Assembly: GCA_012295275.1 (NCBI GenBank)
Contig: CM022665.1
Span: forward strand, 4,609,167-4,673,166
From: Chrysomallon squamiferum
Lineage: Eukaryota; Mollusca; Gastropoda; Neomphalida; Peltospiridae
Direction of reading: 5' to 3'
Length of the DNA stretch: 64,000 nt
Position numbers and translations under genes: made by a program. The first letter of the stretch is position 1. Every line of letters begins with the position of its first letter. Of this stretch, positions 49,431-62,274 are shown piece after piece. Under the pieces are notes generated by a model. The model saw only the letters and a list, made by a program, of their open reading frames with translations, had not been told where the DNA came from and did no database searches.

Positions 49431-49789
49431 TTATGCATTTTATACCACTGAAAAATAACAAGAAAACAATTTTCTTAAAACATGCTCTTTTTGTTGTTGT
49501 TTTTTTACCCCATGTAGTAATAGTACTAATAGTCGTTGTGGTAGCTGTAGTCATAGCAGTAGTGTTAGTAGATAGTTTTTAAAAGTAGAGTATCAGCACT
49601 AGTAGTGGTAATAGTAAAGAAAGGAACATATGTTTTATTAAACGCCGTACTAAACCTTTTTTTATTTTATTTTTTATTTATTGAAAGTGAAAGTGAAAAA
49701 AATTAACGTGCTAATCAGAGCAAGCTATTGTGAAGCACGTTTACGACAGGCACGATTTCTGGCGCTTTATTCATTATTCTTTTTTACCA

Positions 49790-50460
49790 TAAATCTTCGA
49801 TATATTGCAGTATTAACCAAGTGTTTGTTCTGTACATTATGTCATGATATAAAATCAGCATTCGGGCTACTACCAATATTTCAGTGCATCAATCAGTTTT
49901 GCTCTGTTTGAAAAGTGTTCAACGTTTATTCAGTGGGAAGATGAGAGGCTGTGTTACATTGACTGACCGGTTGTGTTGCACTGTTGGACGATTTTCTTTT
50001 GTGGGGTGCAGGACAGGGTCAAATGAATATCACAAGCTAAAGGGAAATTTTCATACAACATGTTGCAAGTTGGGAATTCCCATTGGAGAAAAGAAAACTG
50101 TGGGACCCGGCACATTGTAATTTTGCTCCAATGGGAATATTAATAATGCTTTGGAATGCCACAAAGATACCCACTGCAAGTATGACAACAGATGCAGATA
50201 GGCTGTTAAAGAATTCAATGACAGCCAAAACACAGGCGGATAAATCGAACTGAGCAATCGTGGTACCGGATTTTACCTTCGAGTTTAGATCTAGAGAAAA
50301 ACACCTCAACCAGCTGACACTTCTCAAAAGAAATATCACAGAGGTTATGGCTATCTGCTCTATCTGAACAGTTTCGCAAGTGAAAACGTCTGTCTAGTGC
50401 GAGGTTTGTATAACTATTTGCAATGACGGTGTAAAACTGGTTCAACCCAACATTTTACTA
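49790..50460 (+). mobile_element. Degraded reverse transcriptase fragment with internal deletion
   Basis: Frames on the plus strand contain FCTLCHDIKSAFGLLP, then CKLGIPIGEKKTVGPGTL, matching the better copy at 54110-54590. A deletion at about 49880-49885 removes the part containing YYYDMCLPMG. Motif order (DIKSAF, LPMG, LDDF, LGIP-EKT-GP) is that of retroelement reverse transcriptases such as DIRS-like elements. Stops and frame changes show it is dead. Sequence from 50110 on continues the element but is not decipherable with confidence. Confidence 0.5.
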
Positions 50461-50689
50461 ATTATAATGTACCAGTTTAACATTGTTCTCAAACGCATAT
50501 TGCAGTTTATAAATGTAAAATGTCAATGTTATAAATCACATAGCTTTAGAATATGTGCAGCAACATAAGCTGCAGCTAGAGGGGTAACAGAGGATATAAT
50601 TTTAACGGAAATAATTACTTTTCTTCTTAATATTTTTTTTTAGCTAGACGTGTTTTGTACATAACATTTTAACTTATTTTTAGGAACGG

Positions 50690-50860
50690 CAAGATGACAT
50701 TCTATTTGTGTGACTGTACCGGTAACATGATCCAACCTATAACACGTTGGCAGAAAATTAATTTGTAACAGATTCAACCAACATCCGGTTAACTGATTGC
50801 TGATGACACATTTTATATACATATCAGTTAACGTTGCATTGAATTAACAAGCATCTACCC
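50690..50860 (+). repeat. Copy of the promoter-relic upstream block
   Basis: ACTGTACCGGTAACATGATCC and ACATCCGGTTAACTGATTGC are shared with blocks at 47440, 49165, 53680, 61575 and 62285, and in reverse at 54990-55080. Here the block stops at CATCTACCCATCG, where different sequence begins. Confidence 0.6.
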
Positions 50861-50865
50861 ATCGG

Positions 50866-51380
50866 TGTCGGCCCGGGAAGTCGACAAATCTATTTTGTTT
50901 AGTACCGCGACGTAGAATAATAAAAGTACCGGGACGTAGACATTTCTAATTGTTTCTAAGTTGTGCGCTGCAGTTATGAGTCGCCTTTTTTGTTAACAAC
51001 GAGAAGAGAACCCTGAAGTAGAATGTTATGTGATTACTGTCCTGGGTAGAATTTGTAATTAAGCTTCCATTAACTGAGTAGGTGCCTGTGTGTTTTTGTT
51101 TTTTGTTTATTTGCTCGTATTATGCTCTACCAATTTATTGTTTTGGGTAGTAAATTTATCATTATCTTATACTGAGCAGGCACTTGTACATTGGTTCTAG
51201 TAATTTTGCCGAGGGGTGCTGGTTTATTTAGGACAGTCACAGATTGGGAACCTTGGCTCTTCCCCACTGTCTGATTAAAAAGACCAGAAAGGGTATAAGC
51301 AGCTAATCATGTATACCAGGTTTCCACTGACGAGCCACAAACTCATGTAAATGTAAATAATTGTACATCGTGAAAGATCT
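50866..51380 (+). mobile_element. GC-richer inserted element, retroelement-end-like
   Basis: Sequence composition shifts at TGTCGGCCCGGGAAGTCGAC, interrupting the promoter-relic block. The last part (CTTGGCTCTTCCCCACTGTC..AAGAAACCAG-like, about 51185-51345) matches in reverse the element at 58560-59285. A TATA-like GGTATAAGCAGC near 51294 and the TG start suggest an LTR-type end, but I cannot see both termini. Confidence 0.4.
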
Positions 51381-51719
51381 CACTTGTACATAGAAATAAT
51401 TTATTTATTTGACAACTAATATTATTTTCGAATAATTTTTTAAATTTATTTATTTATTTGTTTTGAGTGAGGAGTTGTTTTGTTTGTTTGCTTGTAATTT
51501 ATCCAAAAATAAATAACATAAAGATCATGCATTTCTTTTAATTAATCTTTTTTTTCTTTTCGAAGAAAATGTAAACTGAGAAATAAATAAAATTATACAA
51601 TCTTAAGAATGTGTTGTGCTAAGAAAGTATCATAGACATGGACAAACGCAAGACTCTTTTAAAACTGTCAGCGCTAATTCTGAACAGTGACTATAACAGT
51701 ACTAGAACAATTGTAGTTA

Positions 51720-52040
51720 TCCAGTTCTAGATTGAACACTTACATTCAGGATATAGCGACAGTTCTCCGGAAAAGAAAAGAAAAGAAAAGAAAAAAAGAA
51801 AAAGAAAAAGAAATCTCCGTTCTTTTATTGAAAAAGAAAAGGGACTCGGTTCGAACCTTACCGCTGGCCCTCTGCAGTCTTTAGAAAAATAAACTTTCTT
51901 CTTGAATTGTGTTTTGCTCAAATCGTTCACATTAATTAGAGATTTGGGAGCACTACGGTTCCAAAAATACTCGAACGATGATGTTCAAACTAGATCTATC
52001 ATAAATGTTTCTGAACACGTGGGATACTGAAATCACTTCC
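51720..52040 (+). repeat. Inverted-pair repeat with a box-B-like motif, copy 1
   Basis: The block from TTCAGGATATAGCGACAG through CTCGGTTCGAACCTTACCGC to CTAGATCTATCATAAATG recurs in reverse at 57835-58150, marking the outer arms of the inverted duplication that holds E and F. GGTTCGAACC resembles a tRNA-type box B, but no box A or cloverleaf is seen. Confidence 0.6.
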
Positions 52041-52514
52041 CCTCTTTTCAAAGTTGCACCTGCGGTATTTATTATTGTAACACTTTATTAAACTATTTTT
52101 GTTATCCTGGAGTAAAGAGTTTTAATCTGGTTTAATAAATGTGTCTTATTTAGTTTCTGTAGCTTCGAAATACACAAACACTTATTGCATGCACAGACAT
52201 ATACATACATATAGAGATATGTTCACACATCCATATACATTCTAGATACACACAGTAAAATTAAACAAACCGTTTTCAGTTTCATAATTTTATTTGTTTC
52301 TTTATAACCGTCTTCATGGTCCTTCAAGTTGGAACCTGATGAAAAAGAAAAGGAAATTAAAAGAAAGGGATAAAAAAAATTCCTTTATGCTATACATTTA
52401 TTTATGCTATAAAACAAATCATGACATAAAATCGAGAAGAAGAAGAAGATGATGATGAGAGAAATAAAAAATAAAAACAAATTACTGAAAATATATATTT
52501 TTTTATTAATAAAA

Positions 52515-52545
<31 letters not shown>

Positions 52546-52550
52546 AATAA

Positions 52551-52581
<31 letters not shown>

Positions 52582-52634
52582 TTCATACGATAACCGTATG
52601 ATAAGATAAACTGAGATACTGAAAAAGACTTACT

Positions 52635-52716
52635 TTTATTCACTTTCATTCAGTTCTCTTACCATTCGCTCGAAATCCCGAGTTGTGATCTTGGAATTTC
52701 AAAACAAAAATCATTC

Positions 52717-52754
<38 letters not shown>

Positions 52755-52770
52755 GTATTTTGTGTCTGTT

Positions 52771-52857
<87 letters not shown>

Positions 52858-53126
52858 CTTATTAATCTTTTTTTAAAGCTGCTTTTTACTCAGCCCAGAT
52901 AATAATTCTCTGACTGGCACCTTTCTTTAGTTAATACTAAATTTATTGTTATAACTTTCGTCCTTAGAATTACAGCATTATAAACAATTTCATTCTGATC
53001 TGTTAACATTACTGTTATCTAGATTTTAAAATGACTTACCATCCTCGCTAAGAAGTTCGAGAAAATTCTCAGCGTCTCGTCGACTCATTATTTGTTCAAG
53101 TTCTTGTTGGTCCACGATCCCGTCCA
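52635..53126 (-). pseudogene. Copy E: last two coding exons only, broken
   Basis: The last exon (52700-52636) reads NSKITTRDFERMVREL to TAA, but its acceptor is TTTTG instead of CTAG, so splicing should fail. The preceding EF exon is truncated: 53126-53040 keeps the part from DGIVDQQELEQIMSRRD to the donor. At 53127 it jumps to sequence normally found upstream of the promoter (AATGGAATTTTTTG). Signal/mature exon, 5' exon and promoter are deleted. A 3' UTR exon remains at 52335 downward (AATAAA at 52294-52289). A long (GA)n tract occupies the intron. Confidence 0.75.
52772..52853. repeat. (GA)n microsatellite
   Basis: About 82 bases of GA dinucleotide in the remaining intron of copy E. Confidence 0.95.
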
Positions 53127-53679
53127 ATGGAATTTTTTGTAAATTTTGTTGTAATAAATTATTCTGGTGGGCTGTTAAGTTTAATTTTTATGTATTTAAC
53201 TAGTTCGACCATAAAAGATGTTACTGTTGTTAATTATTGAAATAATTTTTTTATTCTATTTTATTTTATTTTATTTATTTATTTTTATTTTTATTTTGTT
53301 TTTTATTTTTTATTTTTCTAGTGACAAGAGTGTGCTAAGAAACGAACATAAATAGAAACTGGCATTTCTCATTTGTGTTTTTTTAATGGAATACAATACA
53401 CCATACATTCATTTTTATTTATTGTATTATGAAATTATAACATGAAAATAACTTAGACAGGATCCTGTCCTTTTAACCGACTCCATCTTTTAAAACATTG
53501 AAAAACTAGAAGAGAATAAAAATGATATTCGTATCCATATGAAAACAAGTACTTTTGTCATATTAATTTTAATGGAAATAATTACTTTCTGGGGAGACAG
53601 ATGAACTTTTTATATAGCATTTTAACTATTTTTGAGAAGAGAAAGATAACATCATATTTCATTATATTTGTGTGACTGT

Positions 53680-53830
53680 CCCGGTAACATGATCCAACAT
53701 ATAACACGTTGGCAGAAAATTAATTTCTGACAGATTCAACTAATATCCGGTTAAAGTATTTCTGATCTAATATATATATATATATACCAAACGTATAATA
53801 ACATAAGGTAATTGACTACATTTTATACAT
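53680..53830 (+). promoter_or_regulatory. Divergent family promoter relic 3, partial
   Basis: Starts with CCGGTAACATGATCCAAC and ends with AACATAAGGTAATTGACTAC. The middle part with the CTTAAGTGAA block is missing. It leads into the reverse transcriptase fragment at 54110. Confidence 0.35.
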
Positions 53831-54109
53831 TTTATACCACCGAAAAATAACGACAAAAAACAATTTGTTTAAAACATGTTTTTTTCTTTCTTTCTATCTT
53901 TCTTCTTTTTATTATTTATGTAGTAATAGTAATAATAGTCGTTGTGGTAGCTGTAGTCATAGCAGTAGTGTTAGTAGATAGTTTTTAATAGTAGTGGTAG
54001 TAGTAAAGAAAGGAAGATATGTTTTATTAAACACGGTACTAAACCTTTTTTACTTTATTTTATTTTATTTTATTTTATTTTATTTTTCTTTTTTGTACCT
54101 TAAATCTAC

Positions 54110-54590
54110 GATATATTGAAGTAATGTCCAAGTGTTCGTTCTGTACATTATGTCATGATATAAAATCAGCATTCAGGCTACTACCAATATTTCCATGGGA
54201 TTTCAGTCTGTTACGGTTTAAAATGGATGATCTGTACTACTACGACATGTGTTTACCCATGGGTGCATCAATCAGTTTTGCTCTGTTTGAAAGGTTTTTC
54301 CACTTTTATTCAGTGGGAAGTTGAGAGGCTGTGTTACATTGTCTGACCGGTTGTGTTGCACTGCCTGGACGATTTTCTTTTGACTGACCGGTTGTGTTGC
54401 ACTGCCTGGACGATTTTCTTTTGGGGGGTGCAGGGCAGGGTCAAATAAATATCACAAGCTAAAGGGAAATTTTCATACAACATGTTGCAAGTTGGGAATT
54501 CCCATTGGAGAAAAGAAAACTGTGGGACCCGGCACATTGTAATTTTGCTCGGTATTGAAACAGATGCAAATGATATTGGGTACTGCGCAT
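54110..54590 (+). mobile_element. Reverse transcriptase fragment, best-preserved copy
   Basis: Open from 54124: CTLCHDIKSAFRLLPIF, then RFKMDDLYYYDMCLPMG and SISFALFERF. These are the finger/palm motifs of a retroelement reverse transcriptase. After a frame change comes LHCLDDFLL, the YxDD-type catalytic box with Cys at the first variable position. It is present twice because about 40 bases around 54345-54423 are tandemly duplicated. Then CKLGIPIGEKKTVGPGTL and LLGIETDANDIGY follow in two frames. DIRS-like is my best family guess. It is inactive: frameshifts, duplication, no other domains. Confidence 0.6.
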
Positions 54591-55140
54591 GCTTCTGAAC
54601 AAATAGTCTCTCAACTTCCCACTGAATAAAAGTGGAAAACCTTAAAAGTGGAAAATAAATAAGTAAATAAATAAATAAAGGTTTAGTACTGCGTTTAATA
54701 AAACATATGTTCCTTTCTTTACTACTACCACTACTACAGTTGATAATCCACTATTAAACACGATCTACTAACACTACTGCTGTGACTACAGCTACCACAA
54801 CGACTATTACTACATGGGTATAAAATGCATAATGTAGTCAGTTACCTTGTACTATTATAACTTTGTATATTTACGTTCACTTAAGTCAGCGAAAAAGTGT
54901 GAAAACTTTACAGTGTGATGATGGGTAGATGCTGTGTTAACGCAATATGCTGCAACGTTAATTAATATATGTATAACGTATCATCAGGAATCAGATAACC
55001 GGATGTTTATTGAATCTGTTGCAAATTAATTTTGTGAAAACGTGTTATAAATTGGATCATGTTGCCGGTTCAGTGATACAAATATAATGTCATCTTGCCT
55101 TTCATAAAAATAAAGTTCAAATGCTATGTAAAATGCACAT
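54590..55140 (-). repeat. Inverted copy of the promoter-relic/retroelement unit
   Basis: CTCTCAACTTCCCACTGAAT (54606) is the reverse of the end of the transcriptase fragment. Then come the reversed TAG-rich block and, at 54833-54940, a reversed promoter relic (TTATACTATTATAACTTTG-like, TTCACTTAAGTCAGCGAAAA). This junction at about 54.58 kb is the centre of the inverted duplication carrying copies E and F. Confidence 0.65.
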
Positions 55141-55726
55141 CTAGGTAAAAAACAAAATTCAATTAAAATTAATAATCTTAATTATATTTAAATAAATAAA
55201 TAAACAAAGTTAGGAAGATTTAAAAAATAGAGCGTTTTATTTATATTAGAATGTGATTTCATAATGGAAATCTGACAACAAAAAAAATACCCAGTATTCA
55301 TATTTTTCAATAATTAACTTTCGTGTTTGTATGTTTCTCTGTACGAAAAACAAGAAATGCGTTTCTGTTTATCTTCATTTCTTAGCAATAATAAATTTAA
55401 AAAAAATAATAATAATATAGATAAAAAATTAAAATAAAAACGTAATATAAAATAAAATAACAAAAGTAAGTTCTTCTCTGGTCGAACTAGTTAAATAAAT
55501 AAAAACTAAACTCTACAACCCACCAAAATAATCACATTTTCTAATTTATTAAAACAAAATGTTGAAAAAATTCCATTCTCTATTGCCATAACGTCTCTTC
55601 AGAATCGAAAGGTGCGAATGTTTTTTTGTTTTGACTATGCGGTCATTTCACTTTAGCAACATATTGCAATAACAGGATGTAGCTATCACCGTATTAATAA
55701 GATCTTACATTTTATCTCTCATCTAA

Positions 55727-55819
55727 GTGAAAATAAAAACACCAGTTGGATATAAAGTAACTGAGTTCGATAGCAATTTTATTCATTTCTTCTTCGAGTA
55801 ATCAGTTTACAGCTCAAAC
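55727..55819 (+). promoter_or_regulatory. Promoter and noncoding 5' exon of gene F
   Basis: GTGAAAATAAAAACACCAG at 55727-55745, TATAAA at 55751-55756, and a 5' exon ending at 55819 before GTAAGTC. It is nearly identical to gene D's promoter. Confidence 0.6.
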
Positions 55820-56047
55820 GTAAGTCATAAAGCTTTTATTTATTCTCATCTCTGTGCTATTACTGGACGTAGAAAATCCAAAAAATAAAAATAAATGAAT
55901 AACATATAGACAATTTATATGCTATTATTATGTTCTGATTTTAAAAAAAAATATTCTTATGTTTTGGGTTGCTTTTTTAATTAAATAATTAATTTATTTA
56001 TTTATTACTACTGATTGCTGTCAGATCTTTTGTGTATTTTTTTACAG

Positions 56048-57135
<1,088 letters not shown>

Positions 57136-57197
57136 AAGTAAGGCTTTTTCGGTATTTCAGTTGTAACTTATCATACGGTTGTCGTATGTTACTTCAT

Positions 57198-57228
<31 letters not shown>

Positions 57229-57275
57229 TAGATTTATTTATTTATTTATAATTATTTTTTTTTCTTTCGGAGGTG

Positions 57276-57311
<36 letters not shown>

Positions 57312-57541
57312 TAAAAGTTTTATTTTCCAGTAATTTGTTTCTAATTTTATCTTTTCATCTTCTTCTTCATTTCCTCCGTTTTAACTCAACATTGGTTGCA
57401 AATATATATATAACATTGGTGTAACAAATATATATATATATATATAATGTTCTTTTATCTTTTATATATAACATAAAAGAACATTTTAAAGATTATCAAA
57501 TGATTATTCCTTTCTTTCAATTTGCTTTTCTTTTTTATCAG

Positions 57542-57600
57542 GATACACCTGAAGAACCATGAAGACATTTATTAAGTTTTAAATAAAACTGTTAAACTTC
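57542..57600 (+). other. 3' UTR exon of gene F
   Basis: Acceptor TTTTTTATCAG ends at 57541. GATACACCTGAAGAACC follows, with AATAAA at 57582-57587. Confidence 0.5.
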
Positions 57601-57834
57601 AAAGGTTTTGTTTCTTTGTTCAGTGTATCTACAGTATGTATGGAAGTATGTATCTGTGAAAGCATGTATGTGTTTCTGCATGTGATAACTGTTTGTGTAT
57701 TTCGAAGCTATAGAAACTAAATAAATCAGATTTATTATAGAAGATTAAAACTCTTCATTCCAGGATAACAAAAATAGTTTAATAAAGTGTAGAAATAACA
57801 AATAGTCCAGGTGCTATCTTTGAAAAGAGGGGAA

Positions 57835-58150
57835 GTGATTTCAGTATCAGAAGTGTTCAGAAAGATTTGTGACAGATCTAGTTTGAACATCATCGTACGA
57901 GTATTTTTGGACCAGCAGTGCTCCCAAATCGTTAATTAATGTGAACGATTTGAGCAAAAGACAATTCAAGAAAAAAGTTTATTTAACTAAAGACTGCAGA
58001 GGGCCAGCGGTAAGGTTCGAACCGAGTCCCTTTTCTTTTTCAATAAAAGAACGGAGATTTTTTTTTCTTTTTCTTTTTTTCTTTTTTTTTTTTTTTTTCG
58101 GAGAACTGTCGCTGTATCCTGAATGTAAGCGTTCAATCTAGAACTGGATA
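57835..58150 (-). repeat. Inverted-pair repeat with a box-B-like motif, copy 2
   Basis: Reverse copy of 51720-52040, including GGTTCGAACC and the TCCTGAATGTAAGCGTTCAA end. It forms the right outer arm of the E/F inverted duplication. Confidence 0.6.
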
Positions 58151-58559
58151 ACTACAATTGTTCTAGTCCTATACTGTTATAGTCAGTGTTCAAAATTAGC
58201 GCTGACAGTTTTAAATGAGTCTTGCGTTTGTTTATGTCTATGATACTTTTCTTAGCACAACAAATTCTTAAGATTGTATAATTTTATTTATTTCTCAGTT
58301 GATATTTTTTTCGAAAAAAAAAAAGATTGATTAAAAGAAGTGCATGATCTTTATGTTATATATGAAAAATCTGGTTTTCAGTTATAAAGATTTCTTTATT
58401 GGATAAATTACAAGCAAACAAACAAAACAACTCCTCACTAAAACAAATAAATCAATAAATAAATCAATAAATATATAAATTAAAAAAAAAAATCGAAAAT
58501 AATATTAGTTGTCAAATAAATAGACAATTTCTATGTACAAGTGAGATCTTTCATGATAT

Positions 58560-59285
58560 ACAATTATTTACATTTACATGAATACCCCCAAACCCATTTT
58601 ATTGTTGGATAAAAGTCCTGACCGATGTTGAATAAAACTAATAACCCAGGACCCTCTGGACACATATGACTGCTCTCATGATGGAGTATGTGACTCGTCA
58701 GTGCCAACATGGTATACATGATTCGCTGCTTATACCCCTTCTGGTCTTTTTAATCAGAGAGTGGGCAAGAGCCAAGGTTTCCAGTCTGTAACTGCCCTAA
58801 TTAAACCAGCCCCCCTCCGCAAAATTACTAAGTCGGCATAACTCATCTTCGGATCCGAAGATCAAGTATATCTGGATTATCTTACCTTCCCCTTCGGTAA
58901 TTCGTAACCCTTCTGGCAGTGAATCCTTTGATAACAAGATGTTTCCTTACAGTTCAGTAGGCGGAACCTGACCCTGGGCCAGTTTTTTGCGGTGGATGGG
59001 CGGGAATTTCTTCCTGTATTCGCCGAAGTGACGCTCGAATATAACATACGGTTTTATTGGCTTGGCCAGTCAAGTAGGGTTAATTCCCTTTGACCATTAA
59101 CTCCCCCAACTAGGTTTTTTCCTGGCATTAAATGGCATTGGCTTACGAATAATCTGAATTAATGCACAGTTATTAGCAAATACACAAACAGTTATCACAT
59201 GCAGGTTAATTCCATACTTAGACCATTAACAAATCCCCCTCTGGACTTTAACGATTTTATTTAAATAATAAATGCATTGTTCTTC
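58560..59285 (-). mobile_element. GC-richer inserted element at the F/G junction
   Basis: Composition rises sharply (for example GGCGGAACCTGACCCTGGG at 58961), unlike the flanks. Part of it (about 58670-58830) is the reverse of 51200-51345. On the minus strand a TATA-like GGTATAAGCAGCG and an AATAAA near 58605 suggest an LTR-like regulatory end plus leader sequence. No protein motif was read with confidence. It interrupts the 3' end of gene G. Confidence 0.5.
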
Positions 59286-59586
59286 AACGAAATTAAAATA
59301 AAGGAATAATCATTTGATAATCTTTAAAATGTTCTTTTATGTTGCATACAAAACATAAAAGAACATTTTATATATATATATTTGTTACACCAATGTTGAG
59401 TTAAAACGGAGGAAATAAAGAAGAAGAAGATGATAAAAAGATAAAATAAACACAAATTACTGGAAAATAAAATGTTCTGCCATTTAATTGAGAGGTTTCA
59501 TTGACTTTAAATAATAATAATAATAATAATAATCACCTCCGAAAAGTAAAGAAAGAAATAACTAAATAAATAAATAAATAAATCTA

Positions 59587-59618
<32 letters not shown>

Positions 59619-59684
59619 ATATATAAAATAACATACGACAACCGTATGATAAGTTACAACTGAAATATCGAAAAAGACTTACTT

Positions 59685-59768
59685 TTATTCATTTTCATTC
59701 AGTTCTTTGACCATCCGCTCGAAATCCTGAGTTGTGATCTTGGCATTTCCTAACAACAAAAATCATTT

Positions 59769-59830
<62 letters not shown>

Positions 59831-60712
59831 TAATAATAATAATAAATGGTATTGTACTGAGAGAAAGAGAGAGAGAGAGTCCATCAAAACAATAATAATA
59901 TTAGTCCACACTTTTTATAATTTTAAAAATCTCTTTTTAAAGATACTTTTCATTCAACCCAGATATTGAATCTCAGCATTTTAAACAATTTCATTCTGAT
60001 CTGTTAACATTACTGTTATCTAGTTTTTAAGATGACTTACCATCCTCGCTAAGAAGTTCGAGACTATTCTCAGCGTCTCGTCGACTCATTATTTGTTCAA
60101 GTTCTTGTTGGTCCACGATTCCGTCCATGTTGGTGTCGATCTCCGAAACGTCTTAAATAAATTTATTCATTTAAACTCACAGATAAAGTCACTGAATTAA
60201 GCACATTACAATTTAGTGTAAGCAACATTACAGTAATTAAACTTTGTTCTAAACTGTGTTAAGATATCATATATACCCACACATACGTACCTAAGTTAAA
60301 AATAATTTTTAAAAGGATTCTTTTTTATTATTTCTAAAATGTAAACTATAATTTTGTGAAAAGTATTAATTTAAAACATATAATTCTTTCTCCTTTTTTA
60401 TTCAGAAAATATATAAATGGATCTAGAAGTTTTAAACTTCGTAACCTCTTGTTACCATCTTAAAGAGGTTTTCAAGACACAACAGTCTTTCAAAATCCAG
60501 CTGTCACATAAATGCTAAACATTATTTAACAAGAGTGGAACAAAATTATAATTCTCATTCATACCTCGCTTTCCGGAATTTGCTCGCGGTATCCGTTTAA
60601 GAATATAGATCACTCGTCTCCAGCGAATTTTGATACGAAATCTTGGCCAAGCGTCGCCCTGATTTAGAACAGAGAACACTAGCACCAGTACAAGAAGAAA
60701 AGCAACTCTCAT
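59685..60712 (-). CDS. Gene G: type III short-peptide precursor, intact reading frame
   Basis: Spliced CDS 60712-60565, 60151-60041, 59749-59685; 107 residues. Signal peptide 1-21. Mature peptide 22-46 begins WPRFRIKIRWRRVIYIL, then Lys-Arg (39-40), IPRANS and Gly-Lys-Arg (47-49). It lacks the Arg-Asp seen in F and has Ile-Tyr there, so it is more hydrophobic. Unlike F, the EF exon is open (VDQQELEQIM); Phe is replaced by Ser in the conserved AENFLEL. Loop 1 is intact; loop 2 (SEDGNAKITTQD) has lost Asp at position 1 and has Asp at position 12. The usual 3' UTR exon is missing because the element at 58560-59285 begins where it should lie. AATAAA occurs on the minus strand near 59256. The promoter has a TATA (60998-60993), but its purine element is degenerate. 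Confidence 0.75.
59776..59848. repeat. (AAT)n microsatellite in gene G's last intron
   Basis: Trinucleotide tract at the same place as the (TTA)n of gene F, read on the other strand. Confidence 0.9.
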
Positions 60713-60932
60713 CTATAAAAAATATCCAAAAGATTTGTTTTTATTTTCAATAAATTAATTAATTAGAATTAATTAAAAAAAAAAAACCAAACAAAAAAAT
60801 TTATTAAAACCCAGAACATAATAATACATATAAATTGTCTGTATATTATTCATTTATTTTTTTTTTTTTGGATTTTCTACGTCCAGAAATGACCATAGCA
60901 CAGAATGAGAATAAATTCGCTTTATGACTTAC

Positions 60933-61020
60933 TTTGAGCTGTAAACTGATTACTCGAAGAAGAAATGAATAAAATTGCTATCGAACTCAGTTTTTATATC
61001 CAACTGGTTTTTTTTTTCAT
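60933..61020 (-). promoter_or_regulatory. Promoter and noncoding 5' exon of gene G
   Basis: TATAAA on the minus strand at 60998-60993 and donor CAAA|GTAAGTC (exon end 60933). Where D and F have the GTGAAAATAAAAACACC element there is only a poly-A-like run (ATGAAAAAAAAAACC), so expression may differ. Confidence 0.5.
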
Positions 61021-61694
61021 AGATGAGAAAAAATGTGATTTATTAATGGTGATAGTTCCTGTTAATTGAATATGTTTTTAAAGTGAAATGACTAATAGTC
61101 AAAACAAAAAACATTCGCACCTTTTTCTGAACAAACGTTATTTTGGAATTTTTTCAACATTTTGTTTTAATAAAAAAACTGTGATTATTTTGGTGGGTTG
61201 TTGAGTTTTTTTTTTTTTATTTAACTAGTTCGACTAGAGAAGAACTTACTTTTTGTTATTTTATTTTATATTACGTTTCTATAAAAAAATTTCTTGTTTT
61301 TTTTTATATTATTAAAAAGTCATTTACAAAACACGAAAGTTAATCATTGAAAAATATGAATACTGGGTATTATTTTTGTTGTCAGATTTTCATTATGAAA
61401 TCACATTCTAATATAAATAAAACTCTATATTTTTTAAATCTTCCTAACTTTGTTTATTTATTTATTTAGTTATATATAATTAAGATTATTAATTTTTTTA
61501 CCTAGATGTGCATTTTACATAGCATTTGAACTTTATATTTATGAAGGGCAAGATGACATTATATTTGTATCACTGTACCGGCAACATGATCCAATGTATA
61601 ACACGTTTTCACAAAATTAATTTGCAACAGATTCAACAAACATCCGGTTAACTGATTGCTGATGATACGTTATACATATATTAATTAACGTTGC

Positions 61695-61815
61695 AACATA
61701 TTGCATTATCACAGGATCTACCCATCATCACACTGTAAAGTTTTCACACTTTTTCGCTGACTTAAGTGAACTTAAATATACAAAGTTATACCAGTATAAG
61801 GTAACTGACTACATT
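61695..61815 (+). promoter_or_regulatory. Divergent family promoter relic 4
   Basis: ACAGGATCTACCCATCATC, TTTTCACACTTTTTCGCTGA, CTTAAGTGAACTTAAATATAC, CCAGTATAAGGTAACTGACT. This is the best-preserved of the divergent relics and faces away from gene G. It leads into TAG-rich DNA and a transcriptase trace at 62130. Confidence 0.5.
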
Positions 61816-62022
61816 ATACCACTGAAATATAACGCCGTACTAAACCTTCTTTTATTTTCTATATTTTTTAGATTTATTTATTTATTTATTTAATAGTGGA
61901 TTATCAACAGTAGTAGTGGTAATAGTAAAGAAAGGAACATAAGTTTTATTAAACGCCGTACTAAATCTTTTTTTATTTTATGTTTTATTTATTTTTTTAT
62001 TTTTTTTTTTTTTTTTTATTTA

Positions 62023-62035
<13 letters not shown>

Positions 62036-62071
<36 letters not shown>
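62036..62071. repeat. (TA)n within T-rich tract
   Basis: TA dinucleotide run embedded in (TTTA)n/poly-T from 61865 to 62130. The 66-codon ORF here is an artefact. Confidence 0.9.
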
Positions 62072-62076
<5 letters not shown>

Positions 62077-62129
62077 TTTTTTTTTTATTTCTTTTTATTT
62101 CTTTATTTATTTATTTTTATTTTCTTTTT

Positions 62130-62270
62130 ATGATATATTGCAGTATTATCCAAATGTTTGTTCTGTACATTATGTCATGATATAACATCAGCATTCGGAC
62201 TACTACCAATATTTCCAGGTGATTTCAGTTTGTTACGGTTTAAAATGCATGATCTGTACTACTACGACAT
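62130..62270 (+). mobile_element. Short reverse transcriptase fragment
   Basis: GTTCTGTACATTATGTCATG through GTACTACTACGACAT matches the 5' part of the 54.1 kb fragment (DI-SAFGLLP, LLRFKMHDLYYYD), then jumps at the shared ACATTATG/TGTGTGACTGTACC-like junction to another copy of the promoter-relic upstream block. Confidence 0.55.
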
Positions 62271-62274
62271 TATG

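Noticed and set aside
51830-51880. tRNA gene or tRNA-derived SINE suggested by GGTTCGAACC
   Set aside because: The motif is a palindrome resembling box B, but no box A, cloverleaf or SINE tail is visible. It is part of a larger inverted repeat.
49790-54590. Host gene with LPMG and LDDF motifs
   Set aside because: Motif order is that of reverse transcriptase, and all copies carry frameshifts, deletions or duplications.
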